A stretch of 16,221 nt of DNA from Aureococcus anophagefferens (taxonomy: Eukaryota; Sar; Pelagophyceae; Pelagomonadales; Pelagomonadaceae): assembly GCF_000186865.1 (NCBI RefSeq), contig NW_008705623.1, forward strand, positions 27,844 to 44,064, read 5' to 3'. The position numbers and the translations under genes are program-made. Below are positions 1-6,647 of the stretch, one piece after another. The first letter of the stretch is position 1. Each line of letters begins with the position of its first letter. The notes under the pieces are model-generated. The model had not been told where the DNA came from. It saw only the letters and a list, made by a program, of their open reading frames with translations, and did not search any database.

Positions 1-40
1 CCGCCGTGCGGAAAGTCCCGCTTANAACCCGGATTTCCGG

Positions 41-1102
41 ATGAGCAGTGAGGAAGTCGCGGAGCTCTTGTTTACCCCATTCATTGTACCCTACTGGCGG
101 AGACAACTCGGAATGTCGAGGATGACTTGGTTCCATTATACTACTATCGCCCTCGCTTCCAATATAGAATCCCGCTCGGACAAAAAAGTCGGGGTCACCG
201 AACAAAAGATCGTGACGCCTACTTTCATGGACTCGGGAAGCGTGGATTGCTGCCCACAGATGGAGCCACCAGCAAAGAAGCCGCGGCTGCCGCACCCGAA
301 GGGGGACCCTGAGGTAGCGGCGCAGAACAAAGAAATACAGGCGCAGCGCAAAGTGGCCGCCAGAAAAATAAGCAGACAAGCCGAGAGAAATGAAGCCCAT
401 ATGCAAAAGTTTTCGCTGCCTGCGGACGGCTTCTATCTTCACAAGCTTGATGAGTGTGTTGTCAAGGATGCAGTGGCTAGTTATGATAAGGTCAAGGAGG
501 GGTTCGCGGAAAAGAAGAGGAGAAATGGATGGACGACTTACTTCGGAACGGACACGACCGCGCAGGCAAAACGAAGTGGGCGATGGATGAACGCCAAACT
601 TAAACTTAAGCTTTCTACACATGCAAATTTAAGCAACATCACAGGTACAGGTACGATGGGAGAGGTCGTATTGGCTACGGAGGAGAATGTTGACCAGCAG
701 ATAATGCATACAGACCATGACTCGGAGGCCAAAAAAGGTAAGGAAGAAGAAATTGGGTTTATCGTCATCCCGGTCACAGAAGCAGGGACGAATTTATGCG
801 TGTCTCGGGGATCACATAAAGTTGAATATTGTAAGAAAGAAGGGGACCAATGCATCCCAGCGGACTTCTCCAACGATGCTCCGCCAATTGAAATACCATT
901 CGGGTATGCTATGATGTGCAGCAGGAACCTGGCGCACGCAGGTGCGAGAACTGGTCCAGACCAGCCTCCGGATGGAAGGCCACGGATCCACGTCTACTGC
1001 ATGGACAAGACCGGCAGTACCTTCCCCGTCAGGCACGAGAAAAACTGGCTGCTGTCTGGCCCAGCCAGGGCCATCAAAGTGCCACACCAGCTCCTCCCTT
1101 AA
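41..1102 (+). CDS. 2-oxoglutarate/Fe(II) dioxygenase-like protein
   Basis: A 353-residue open frame whose second half has the spacing of a double-stranded beta-helix 2OG/Fe(II) oxygenase. An HTD motif (His223, Asp225) would supply two iron ligands, His299 in NLAHAG the distal ligand, and Arg313 or Arg315 in RPRIHVYC the 2-oxoglutarate contact. IGFIVIPVTEAGTNLCVSRG lies between them, as expected for core strands. The N-terminal third has a PAKKPRL nuclear-signal-like stretch (77-83) followed by a charged, probably helical segment (about 90-125), so a nuclear site is possible. The substrate cannot be told. The start is uncertain: codon 23-25 reads 'tan' because of an undetermined base, so the frame may run off the left edge. 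Residues 29-34 overlap a copy of the local TTGGTTCCAT repeat, and Met63 (base 227) is an alternative start. The family call comes from motifs only; a phytanoyl-CoA-dioxygenase-like member is possible. Confidence 0.6.
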   Translation: MSSEEVAELLFTPFIVPYWRRQLGMSRMTWFHYTTIALASNIESRSDKKVGVTEQKIVTPTFMDSGSVDCCPQMEPPAKKPRLPHPKGDPEVAAQNKEIQAQRKVAARKISRQAERNEAHMQKFSLPADGFYLHKLDECVVKDAVASYDKVKEGFAEKKRRNGWTTYFGTDTTAQAKRSGRWMNAKLKLKLSTHANLSNITGTGTMGEVVLATEENVDQQIMHTDHDSEAKKGKEEEIGFIVIPVTEAGTNLCVSRGSHKVEYCKKEGDQCIPADFSNDAPPIEIPFGYAMMCSRNLAHAGARTGPDQPPDGRPRIHVYCMDKTGSTFPVRHEKNWLLSGPARAIKVPHQLLP

Positions 1103-1152
1103 GAGTAAGCCTATCAAGGCGGACCTCGCCGTCGCGCACTATATCGAGACGG

Positions 1153-1170
1153 ACCCCACTCGGCTGGGGT
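1153..1170 (+). other. Short stem-loop after the oxygenase gene
   Basis: ACCCCA and TGGGGT form a six-base stem around a six-base loop, about 50 bases after the stop of the oxygenase-like gene. It may sit in the 3' untranslated region. No function can be shown. Confidence 0.35.
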
Positions 1171-1244
1171 AGCTGCCCATTTATAGCCCCTGTTATTCTC
1201 GGCTCTTTTATTTGCCCGTTCATATTTATCTGCATTTATTTAGA

Positions 1245-1273
1245 TATTTATTTCCTATTTATTTCCTATTTAT
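1245..1273. repeat. Tandem 11-base AT-rich repeat
   Basis: The unit TATTTATTTCC occurs twice in a row, followed by a partial third copy (TATTTAT). It is a simple tandem repeat immediately left of the hairpin repeat units. Confidence 0.7.
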
Positions 1274-1280
1274 GGCGCAA

Positions 1281-1505
1281 ATCTATGTTGGAACCATATG
1301 GCGCAAAATCTATGTTGGAAGCCATAAGCCTTGTCGAGGACATGGTGAAAAATGGAGTCGCAAGTCTTGGTTCCATCATGCATTTCGCGAATCTACGTTG
1401 GAATCATATGGCGCAAAATCTATGTTGGAACCAAGCAATAAGCCTTGTCGAGGACATGGTGAAAAATGGAGTCGCAAGTCTTGGTTCCATCATGTATTTC
1501 GCGTC
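1281..1505. repeat. Tandem duplication of a hairpin-forming repeat unit
   Basis: Two near-identical units start at 1281 and 1391. The offset is 110 bases at the left and 114 bases after a four-base insertion near 1431. Each unit runs from ATCTATGTTGGAA or a close variant, through AAGCCTTGTCGAGGACATGG, to CTTGGTTCCATCATG. In the second unit the ends are inverted: 1414-1435 pairs with 1480-1501 at 18 of 22 positions around a 44-base loop, so the unit could fold as a long hairpin. Open frames crossing it show no conserved protein features, so it is treated as non-coding. It may be a fragment of a miniature inverted-repeat element. Confidence 0.7.
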
Positions 1506-1511
1506 GAAGTC

Positions 1512-1747
1512 TTGGTTCCATCATCTATTTCATAAACTTTCTACGCGCACTAAGTAATGGGCGTGCGGGTTTTTAATCACCAGGGTATGGAGATGATCAA
1601 AGTGTCCATTGAGTGGTATTGGTTCAGGTAGCGTCGACAAACCCGCATTAGATTGTTTCCATCATAGGCATGAATATTGGTTCCATCATGCTTTTCTCGA
1701 CCACTTGGTTCCATCATACGATTAATCTATCCGATTGGTTCCATCTT
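1512..1747 (+). repeat. Cluster of TTGGTTCCATCAT motif copies
   Basis: Beyond the tandem units, the motif recurs at 1512-1524 and in the form ATTGGTTCCATCATG at 1676-1690. Further copies are TTGGTTCCATCATAC at 1705-1719 and TTGGTTCCATCTT at 1735-1747, and a diverged form lies near 1653. A further copy, TTGGTTCCATTATA, lies inside the first gene at 127-140. The stretch from 1103 to 1895 otherwise shows no gene I can support. Confidence 0.65.
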
Positions 1748-1895
1748 AGCAATCGCCCGCAATTTTATCAGCGCTTCGTTCGCGCGCATGCGGTCAACTT
1801 AGCCACTGAGATCGTTGCGCGTCTCGGCAAATTCGCTGAGATGTGGGGCTGCCAAGCCTGTCATGCCATCATATGGCAGCGCTTCGATCGAGCGG

Positions 1896-1930
1896 CCGAT
1901 CGTGTTCAGCCGTCGTGTTAACACGATCGG
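1896..1930. promoter_or_regulatory. Nested palindromes upstream of the ABC1-kinase gene
   Basis: CCGATCGTGTT (1896-1906) and its exact reverse complement AACACGATCGG (1920-1930) form an 11-base stem around a 13-base loop. The right arm shares bases with a second, 14-base perfect palindrome, TCGTGTTAACACGA (1913-1926), so the two folds exclude each other. The pair ends 51 bases before the start codon at 1982. It could be a dimeric factor site or a 5' untranslated hairpin; the role is inferred from position only. Confidence 0.4.
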
Positions 1931-1981
1931 TTAAAGGCGTTGCCCTAGTCATAGAACGGGCCGAAGTTAGAAAGGTTAGTT

Positions 1982-3817
1982 ATGACCATGGCCACCGGAC
2001 CTACACTATGCCCCTTTCCAGAGAAAACTTCCGCCGGCCGGGAAAAACTCAATTGGACCATCTGCTTAATTTTCGTCACAATTGCCATTTGGAGGGTCTC
2101 AAAAAATCGCAAACTTAGAAGAATTATTTTCATATGGCAGCGTGCGTTACCACAGTGGCTCACATGGTCGTGTTTGAAGCTCCAATCACGAACATGGTGC
2201 TGGGATGCCGACAAATGGAATCAGGAGGCCCAAAAGTATTACGATCATACAGCACCGATGCTATTTGATACAGTTTCAGAATTGGGGGGTTACTTCATAA
2301 AGCTTGGTCAACGCTTTTCGATGTCAAGAGGAATAATATCAGAGACCTACGTAGATGCTCTGAAACCGCTCTGCGTGGACGTCCCGTCGCGACCGTTTGA
2401 AACAATGGCTGAGGTCTTCTTGAGTTCAACTGGAAAGTCGCTAGACGACTTGTTCGAGTTTGTCGACCATGACTCGCTCGGGTCGGCGAGCCTCGCGCAA
2501 GTACACCGAGCGGTAGTTTGCAAAGATCAAGGTGGGACTCGTGAAGTTGTTGTCAAGATAATGTACCCCGAAGTGGACAAAACATTTCTGTTGGACCTCG
2601 ATAATGTTCTCCTTCTTTGCAAGTTTTTGGCGCCAGAAATTTACGAACATCTTAATAGAGAATATGAAACTCATATGAACGAACTTGATTTTAGAAGTGA
2701 GGCGCGGAGTCTAACCCGAATTACCCAGTCGATGATCCATGCAGGCTTTGCTCCGCATGAGGTGGTCATCCCACAGCCGCTCATGCCGTCGACGTGCACT
2801 ACTAGAAAAACTTTAGTAATGGACTTTTTGCCGGGATTGAGCTTTCAGTCAATTATTGCACGCGATGTGGACGCTTTCGCGCGTGCCCTCGGCCTCAGAG
2901 ACGCACAAGAGCTTCGCGAACAATTCAACGCAACTTCTGGAGCAAAGGAAATCGGGCGTTCGAGCATGGATAAGAGGGGCCAAGAGCTCGGTGATTGTGC
3001 CGCCCCGAAACACATCAACTGGAACGATATATCCCGAGCAAAACGTGTCAGCGAAATGTCGTCCCAGATCAAAAATTGGTCTGTCGCAGTTCACAATGGA
3101 TTTATTCTTACTGCACGTGGGATTGGGGCACGTGCGTTCCTCTCTGAAAGCTTTTTGCAGATGCGACAGTACCAGAGATCGCAGGCAGAGGAGCTTCAGC
3201 GAATTTTGGATGTCGTCGTGCAGGTGCACGGGCATCAGATGCTTCTCGACGGATTCGTCAACATCGATCCTCATCCGGGGAACATTTTAATCGCACCGGA
3301 TGGTCGGGTTGGCCTCATTGATTACGGACAGTGCGTTGAATTCTCTATCGAAGAGCGACGCGGCTTGTGCCGCGTGATCAGGGCGCTAGGTTCGGGAGAT
3401 AAACTCGGCGCCGTCGCGGCAATGCGTGCTCTGCCAGGCGGATACAAAATTCAGAATGACTGCTGGCAAGCTGTATTCAAGTGGGCCGAAGGGACGTTCG
3501 ACAAAGTGGATTTTACACCCCTTCCATATGATGATGGCGGCTTCACACCTACCACCTTCGACGGAGTCCATGAAAGACACATGGAGATAGTCGTGCCACG
3601 ATGTGTGACATTTGCGCGTCGATTGACACATGTCCTCATGGGCATGGGCATGAGCTTTGGGGTGCAAGTATCACTAGCATCGTCTTGGCGCGCTTTTGTC
3701 GCTGAGGTCGACAAAGCGGTTGTTTCCAAGGAATTTTCGGAAACTAGCAATGTAGACGTTGGCTGTTTTGGACGACTTTCCGGGTGCGTCGTCCAAGGCC
3801 CGCCTCGATGTTGCTGA
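1982..3817 (+). CDS. ABC1/ADCK (UbiB-like) atypical protein kinase
   Basis: A 611-residue intronless frame with the full motif set of the ABC1/ADCK family, which supports coenzyme Q or lipid metabolism in mitochondria and plastids. KLGQ (107-110) is the family-specific KxGQ motif, and GSASLAQVH (167-175) matches the nucleotide-binding loop. Lys192 in VVVKIMYP is the ATP-binding lysine, and ELDFRSEA (from Glu234) is the ExD motif. Asp429 in DPHPGN starts the catalytic loop, and Asp447 in IDYG takes the DFG place. All key residues are present, so activity is plausible. A short hydrophobic stretch at 25-37 may be a membrane or targeting segment. The segment between VMDFLPG (about 280-286) and the catalytic loop is longer than usual, about 140 residues. 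The second in-frame ATG (1988) has the context ACCATGG, so translation may begin at residue 3. The organelle and the exact subfamily cannot be told. Confidence 0.9.
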   Translation: MTMATGPTLCPFPEKTSAGREKLNWTICLIFVTIAIWRVSKNRKLRRIIFIWQRALPQWLTWSCLKLQSRTWCWDADKWNQEAQKYYDHTAPMLFDTVSELGGYFIKLGQRFSMSRGIISETYVDALKPLCVDVPSRPFETMAEVFLSSTGKSLDDLFEFVDHDSLGSASLAQVHRAVVCKDQGGTREVVVKIMYPEVDKTFLLDLDNVLLLCKFLAPEIYEHLNREYETHMNELDFRSEARSLTRITQSMIHAGFAPHEVVIPQPLMPSTCTTRKTLVMDFLPGLSFQSIIARDVDAFARALGLRDAQELREQFNATSGAKEIGRSSMDKRGQELGDCAAPKHINWNDISRAKRVSEMSSQIKNWSVAVHNGFILTARGIGARAFLSESFLQMRQYQRSQAEELQRILDVVVQVHGHQMLLDGFVNIDPHPGNILIAPDGRVGLIDYGQCVEFSIEERRGLCRVIRALGSGDKLGAVAAMRALPGGYKIQNDCWQAVFKWAEGTFDKVDFTPLPYDDGGFTPTTFDGVHERHMEIVVPRCVTFARRLTHVLMGMGMSFGVQVSLASSWRAFVAEVDKAVVSKEFSETSNVDVGCFGRLSGCVVQGPPRCC

Positions 3818-3947
3818 ACCCATGTCGTCTCCTACCCGGACCAGTGGCTCATCGTCTACACGCGCAAGCCCGGGCCCGTAACGGAGCAGCGCATATAGAA
3901 AAAAGTCATGCTTGTGAAAAATTATAATGGGCCGGACCAAAATACCG

Positions 3948-3975
3948 TAACATATCCCGCCGGCGGGATATGTTA
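3948..3975. repeat. Perfect 28-base palindrome
   Basis: TAACATATCCCGCC is followed directly by its exact reverse complement, with no spacer, 130 bases after the stop of the kinase gene. As DNA it could extrude a cruciform; as RNA it could form a 12- or 13-base-pair hairpin with a minimal loop. A role in 3'-end formation, or as the scar of a mobile element, is inference. The rest of 3818-4260 shows no gene. Confidence 0.75.
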
Positions 3976-4025
3976 AACGCCGCTTCAACCTTGGCTTCGA
4001 CCTCCGCCGCTTGCCCTTCAAAGGC

Positions 4026-4076
4026 CTCGCTCGAGCGAGCGTAGAAGAACCCCCCCGGGGCGCCGGCGGGGGGGGG
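4026..4076. repeat. Palindrome and C-tract/G-tract block
   Basis: CTCGCTCGAGCGAG (4026-4039) is a perfect 14-base palindrome. It is followed by a run of seven C (4050-4056), GGGG, CGCCGGC and a run of nine G (about 4068-4076). The C and G runs can pair with each other, and the G-rich strand could form a quadruplex. It lies between the kinase gene and the broken GC-rich gene. Confidence 0.55.
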
Positions 4077-4289
4077 AGATGCGACCTAGAACCGACATTC
4101 CTATAATAGTAGCCTATTACTATTTCATCAAGCTAGACTAGTGAAACAAGCATGCGATGGATGCGCTGGTTGGCGGGAGACTGGACTAAGGTAACTTGAC
4201 TGGCTTAGCTTGAAGTTGGCAATGCATTGGGCTTGTATCTATAGCTTGATTTTAGGATAGTCACGGTGAGCGACGGAGGATACATATCT

Positions 4290-5850
4290 GGATTTTCGAC
4301 GTGGTCTTCACCCCCGCCGTCGTCGAAGTCGTCGTCGCCGGCCATTGCCAGGCCGCGGCGGACCGCCGGCGGCGCGCTCCCGCGATACGTCTTCGAGTGG
4401 TGGCCGCGCGCTTCCCGCGCCGCCCGACTTTCGCGTCGCGACGCGTCCCTAGGTACTTTACGAACAAGGTCGAATTTTCGGCAAGATGCGGCTATCGGCT
4501 CCTGCTCTGGACGGGACCGCTGCCGGGCGCTCGTCCCTCCCGAGGCTCTGCAACGACACAAGCCTCGAGAACCTGCACCGCGGCACGCGGAACGTGTCCA
4601 GTCGGTACGCGAAGATCCTGGCCCTCGTGGTGTCGCTCGACGCCGAAGGCGTCGACGCCGTCGTCGAATCCGGTGTCCGATACCTCTTTTTTAGTCAGGT
4701 CTTCTGTATCGTTTGGGTCGCGTTCGTCAGGTCTACGCGGACATGGACGCAGCGATTGTCTCGAAGGTATCGCTCGACGGCTTCGCGGTGCCTCGTGTCG
4801 GGGACGGGTCGGCGTCCGTCGTCTTCGCCGGCCTCGCGAGACGCACGTCGCCGCCGTGGCAGTATTCCAGCGCGTCCCTCGCGGTCCGCGACGACGCCGC
4901 CGCGCACCAATTCTTCGAGTCGTGGTACGCGGAACGCTGCGGCGCCGAGGAACAGGTCGCGCTTTGGGATGCGGCCGTCGCGGCGTTCGCGGCGCGAGGC
5001 TGCGTCGCGTCGACGACCGACGACATCTTCTCCCCGCCCTCGGGCTACACTTCCCCCTACGAGGTCCTCCTCGAGAGCCCGAGGCGGAAGACGGCGTTCG
5101 GGAAATGGGCCGTCGACGAGACATGCGTGCGAAATGCGTCGGCGGTGTCGCTGATACCGCCGGGGCGGCGCGGCGCGCGATTTTTCGACTCACGCGCCGC
5201 TTGCGAACGCGTGGACTGCCTCTTCGTCCGCCTCGACTACTCGGACGAGCGGCGCATCCACCGGCATCGGCCGCGTCCCGCGAGTGGTTCCAGACCATGA
5301 CCCACCTCCTCGCGGCCAAAAACGAGACGACCCACCTCCTCAAAGTCTACGACGCGCCGCCGGCTCCGGTTCCCGACGCGCCGACATCACCGAATGAATT
5401 CAATCTCAGCGAGAAACTCAGAAACTGGAGTCCCGGCAACCTCAGTTGGCGGGCGCTCCACACGACGCGGCATCCGCGCGTCGGCGTCCCGGACTTTGGT
5501 GTCGCCTCGCTCTGCGACTGGATCATCTTTCGAGAGAACGGGACGTGCGGTTTCCGGACGTACCTCGTCCGGCGGCGGAGGGTCCCACGGACCGTGTGGC
5601 TCGGGAACCGCAACTTCTACGGGCGGCGACGCGATCCGCTTCTTCGTGAACCGCGTGCTGCCGCGTCTGACGCGTCCCGTGGTCCTCTACAGCGGGTCCG
5701 AGGACTCGACGCTCCCCCTGCAAGTCGACGCGCGATTCGGACCGAACGACGACGCGAGCGTCCTCGAGGTCTTGAACTCGCCCCTTGTTGAGCGCTGGGT
5801 CGTGGAGAACCTCGTCACGGGCGGCGTCGACTGGCCACACCCCTTCCCTT
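4290..5850 (+). pseudogene. Broken GC-rich gene, unknown family
   Basis: Strong third-position G/C bias shows coding on this strand, but the coding frame moves. It is frame 1 at about 4515-4674 (SRYAKILALVVSLDAEGVDA), frame 3 at 4731 to about 5250 (VYADMDAAIVSKVSLDGFAV), frame 2 at about 5270-5615 (REWFQTMTHLLAAKN, VWLGNRNFY) and frame 3 again at about 5620-5845 (GDAIRFFVNRVLPRLTRPVV). The first change can be explained by a 56-base GT..AG intron, 4675-4730, in phase 0. The second could be a weak 59-base intron (5226-5284), or a one-base indel near 5255-5280. The third, near 5620, fits only a small indel. Coding likeness ends at VDWPHP (about 5845), where composition changes abruptly. I do not recognise the family. 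Sequencing error is an alternative to true decay. Confidence 0.5.
4675..4730 (+). other. Candidate 56-base intron
   Basis: It begins GTCCGA and ends TCAG, with a pyrimidine-rich stretch (CCTCTTTTTT) in its middle. Removing it joins the frame ending VVESG to the frame beginning VYADMDAA in phase 0. The donor is a poor match to the usual GTRAGT, so this is only one way to explain the frame change. Confidence 0.3.
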
Positions 5851-6191
5851 CTTGCTCAAACAACAATTATGACACCTCTAATTGATGTTTCTGGTGGTTC
5901 TGCTAATATCACAATTGACCGTGATACACATATCTCTCAATTTACTCAAATTAAAAAATTTCCTTACGTCACACTATGGAGATGACACTGCACTCCCCCG
6001 TAACGTCGACATCAACGTTTCTTGTTACCCTAGTTTGGGGTATCTCTCTCTAAGAGGAGAGAGACAGAAGATATATCTCGTACTTGAGTAACCTGGAACG
6101 TGGGCGTAAAGGCGAGCCTGCTCGACGGAAGCAAGTCGACGGAGGTCGGATTAGAGGATCCCGAACGGGCCGACCAGACTCGGGGTGTGAG
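5851..6191. other. Intergenic stretch between broken gene and LTR
   Basis: AT-richer DNA with no gene I can support. It holds a hairpin with an eight-base CT/GA stem (6043-6050 with 6057-6064). A short open stretch, 5850-5985, has protein-like composition (TPLIDVSGGSANITIDRD) but no recognisable family. Confidence 0.4.
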
Positions 6192-6361
6192 TGTTATAGG
6201 ATGCAAAGAATATAGACTGACCTTGCTGTCTGTCTCTCTCTCTCTATCTCTATATCTCCATGACTATACTGTAGTACAGTACGCTACACTACCACTACCC
6301 TACTACCATCATGCTAGTACTGTACCTACCCTAGTTAGGCTCTCCTTCCCGTTCCCCCTCC

Positions 6362-6369
6362 TTTATAAT
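6362..6369 (+). promoter_or_regulatory. TATA box of the LTR promoter
   Basis: TTTATAAT lies in the 3' half of the LTR, after a C-rich stretch, as expected for the U3 promoter. The same sequence is present at 14624-14631 in the second LTR. Transcription would begin near 6390-6400. Confidence 0.55.
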
Positions 6370-6390
6370 CAGTTACTATCATATGACTGC

Positions 6391-6406
6391 GCTACCGTAA
6401 GGTAGC
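6391..6406 (+). promoter_or_regulatory. LTR hairpin with GTAA tetraloop
   Basis: GCTACC and GGTAGC pair perfectly around GTAA, which as RNA is a GNRA-type tetraloop. It lies 22 bases after the TATA box, close to the expected 5' end of the genomic transcript, and is unchanged in the second LTR (14653-14668). Confidence 0.5.
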
Positions 6407-6500
6407 ACACTGAGCTTCCCCTCTCACCCACTGTGCCTATCCTGCTACTACGGACTGTACCTTAACGTCAAGTTGATGTACGGGACTTAGTTTCTTTACA

Positions 6501-6514
6501 GGTTATGGCGCGGG
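6501..6514 (+). other. Candidate primer-binding site, half-tRNA(iMet) type
   Basis: Directly after the LTR comes GGTTATGGCGCGGG. Its first eight bases are the reverse complement of CCATAACC, the anticodon-loop sequence of eukaryotic initiator tRNA-Met. Drosophila copia is primed by such an internal half-tRNA fragment, and its site starts with the same bases as I recall it. After base 8 the match to the usual tRNA fails (CGC instead of GCC). The leader continues to 6647 without a gene. Confidence 0.5.
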
Positions 6515-6647
6515 TGCGTCGTTAGACGTACCCTTCCCACTTGTGCGAGAGACTGCTCTTGTTTGTGTGTGTGCCAAGAGGTGCTTGTCACACCTGTCCT
6601 TAATTGTGAGCCTGGTACACATTCACACATAAAAATACCCGTCAGCT

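Larger units (their letters stand above)
6192..6500 (+). repeat. Long terminal repeat, copy 1
   Basis: It starts TGTTATAGG and ends TTTACA, the TG..CA form of LTRs. The right end is well fixed: similarity with 14499-14762 stops exactly after CA in both places. The left end is a best guess, because the second copy lacks it. Bases 6223-6500 match 14499-14762 with two substitutions and one 14-base length difference in the CT-rich microsatellite. Inside are inverted GTACAGTAC (6274-6282) and GTACTGTAC (6317-6325), a TATA box and a hairpin. Confidence 0.75.

Noticed and set aside
1212..1557. Coding frames through the hairpin repeats
   Set aside because: They exist only because the duplicated unit keeps frames open; no protein-like features.
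1281..1747. CRISPR-like array
   Set aside because: Repeats are unevenly spaced, occur in both orientations and are partly in a tandem duplication; the context is eukaryotic.
4492..5343. Long minus-strand frame, 283 residues
   Set aside because: Extreme Arg/Pro/Ser content, opposite the strand with clear coding bias; a shadow frame in GC-rich DNA.
4301..5791. One 496-residue protein read straight through in frame 2
   Set aside because: Only its part at about 5270-5615 has natural composition; the rest is Arg-rich out-of-frame reading of the GC-rich gene.
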